A DNA stretch of 6,550 nucleotides from LMUY01 sp964247705 (GTDB taxonomy: Bacteria > Pseudomonadota > Alphaproteobacteria > Acetobacterales > Acetobacteraceae), in assembly GCA_964247705.1 (NCBI GenBank), contig CAXTVQ010000136.1:1-6550 (forward strand), read 5' to 3'. The notes below the pieces were generated by a model, which worked only from the letters and a program-made list of their open reading frames with translations, searched no databases and was not told the origin of the DNA. Shown here in pieces: positions 6,108 through 6,550 of this stretch. Each line of letters begins with the position of its first letter. The stretch's first letter is position 1. Both the position numbers and the translations under genes were made by a program.

Positions 6108-6550
6108 TCAGGCAAGGAAGCGGTGAACGTCCCGGTCCGTTCGCAATCGGACCACCGGGACGTCCGGGCCATGTGCGATCCGCGCCACCTCGACCCGCGG
6201 CCAGGCCTTTCGGGCGAAGCGCCAGATGAATGTCGCCAGGCTCCAATCCTAGGGCTCCGGGCATCTCTCCGGCAGATCGGCGTCATGGCCGCGCGTCACG
6301 ACCCTGCGCAGCACGCGAGCCAGACGCCGCCAGTGCGGCGGTTGAAGAATGATGACGAGTTCGGCGTGAGGCAGGCGGAGATCAAAGGTTGACGATAGTT
6401 CCCGCGATGATCCAACGTCCCCCTGGCCGGCGCCGCTTCGGTGCGCGCGTGAAACCCTGCCGCGTCCGGCTCCTGCCATCCCGGACGCCAACACAGCGTG
6501 TTCAGGTGCAGCACGGGCAGCTCGAGGCGCTGGCAAATGTAATGGGCTAG
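6108..6550 (-). pseudogene. Broken P-loop kinase gene (FlaR/topology-modulation-protein-like), 5' end outside window
   Basis: Read on the minus strand from the right edge, one frame gives LELPVLHLNTLCWRPGWQEP, matching the family pattern 'LPVxHLDxLYWRPGW'. The next family motif, W-I-x-D-G-N-Y, is split: WII (6406-6414) is in a second frame and GNYR (6392-6403) is back in the first. STFDLRLPHAELVII, then HWRRLARVLRRVV and DLPERCPEP, follow in a third frame. That frame hits TAG at 6249-6251, yet family-like sequence continues after it (DWSLATFIWRFARKAWPRV, then DVPVVRLRTDRDVHRFLA) to a TGA at 6108-6110. This makes about three frame disruptions plus one internal stop. The Walker A region should lie beyond the window. 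Intact relatives are small NTP-binding kinase-like proteins of uncertain substrate. The gene is convergent to the operon, and no functional product is expected. Confidence 0.75.
6127..6163 (+). terminator. Strong hairpin after the operon, possible transcription end
   Basis: ACGTCCCGG (6127-6135) pairs exactly with CCGGGACGT (6155-6163). TCCG (6136-6139) pairs with CGGA (6148-6151) across a 3-nt bulge (CCA), with an 8-nt loop. It begins 35 nt after the last operon stop. No T-run follows, so it is not a standard Rho-independent terminator; it could stabilise the 3' end or be accidental, since it lies within the decayed minus-strand kinase gene. Confidence 0.4.

Noticed and set aside
6123..6392. 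89-residue plus-strand open frame downstream of the operon
   Set aside because: Antisense to the kinase pseudogene, whose family motifs explain the sequence; no supporting features.
1..6550. CRISPR array, tRNA/rRNA genes, insertion-sequence ends, toxin-antitoxin or defence genes
   Set aside because: I looked for regularly spaced repeats, RNA-gene signatures, transposase motifs and terminal inverted repeats, and found none that could be supported.

Overview
The window looks like chromosomal DNA from a GC-rich alphaproteobacterium. Coding regions are very GC-rich with strong G/C third-position bias. The style of the transporter genes and the two flanking gene remnants would suit an Acetobacteraceae/Rhodospirillales-type genome, but this placement is inference from sequence character, not from a marker gene.

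Layout: (1) bases 1-131 hold the last 42 codons of an unrecognised plus-strand gene. (2) Bases 132-471 form a gene-free gap. It starts AT-rich, then holds a decayed minus-strand coding fragment, a perfect hairpin, and a candidate promoter with two C/G palindromes. (3) Bases 472-6092 are one tightly packed plus-strand operon of five genes: a periplasmic substrate-binding protein, a LivH-type permease, a fused LivM permease-LivG ATPase, a LivF ATPase and an enolase-superfamily (mandelate racemase/muconate lactonizing type) enzyme. Junctions are a 4-nt gap, an 8-nt overlap, an 11-nt overlap and a 4-nt ATGA overlap, so co-translation is likely. (4) Bases 6108-6550 hold a minus-strand pseudogene of a small P-loop kinase of the FlaR/'topology modulation protein' type, with about three frameshifts and an internal stop; its 5' end lies outside the window.

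Together the operon encodes a complete HAAT-family (branched-chain amino acid type) ABC importer plus one cytoplasmic enzyme. The enzyme family acts on carboxylates by abstracting the proton next to the carboxyl group. The simplest reading is an uptake-plus-first-step catabolic module for an unidentified carboxylic acid, such as an acid sugar or hydroxy acid, rather than for leucine. No regulator is present in the window.

Most of the region is ordinary. The points worth a second look are the serine in place of the catalytic-dyad aspartate in the enolase-type enzyme, the degenerate ABC signature in the fused ATPase, and the decayed genes on both flanks. I do not see a new class of system here.
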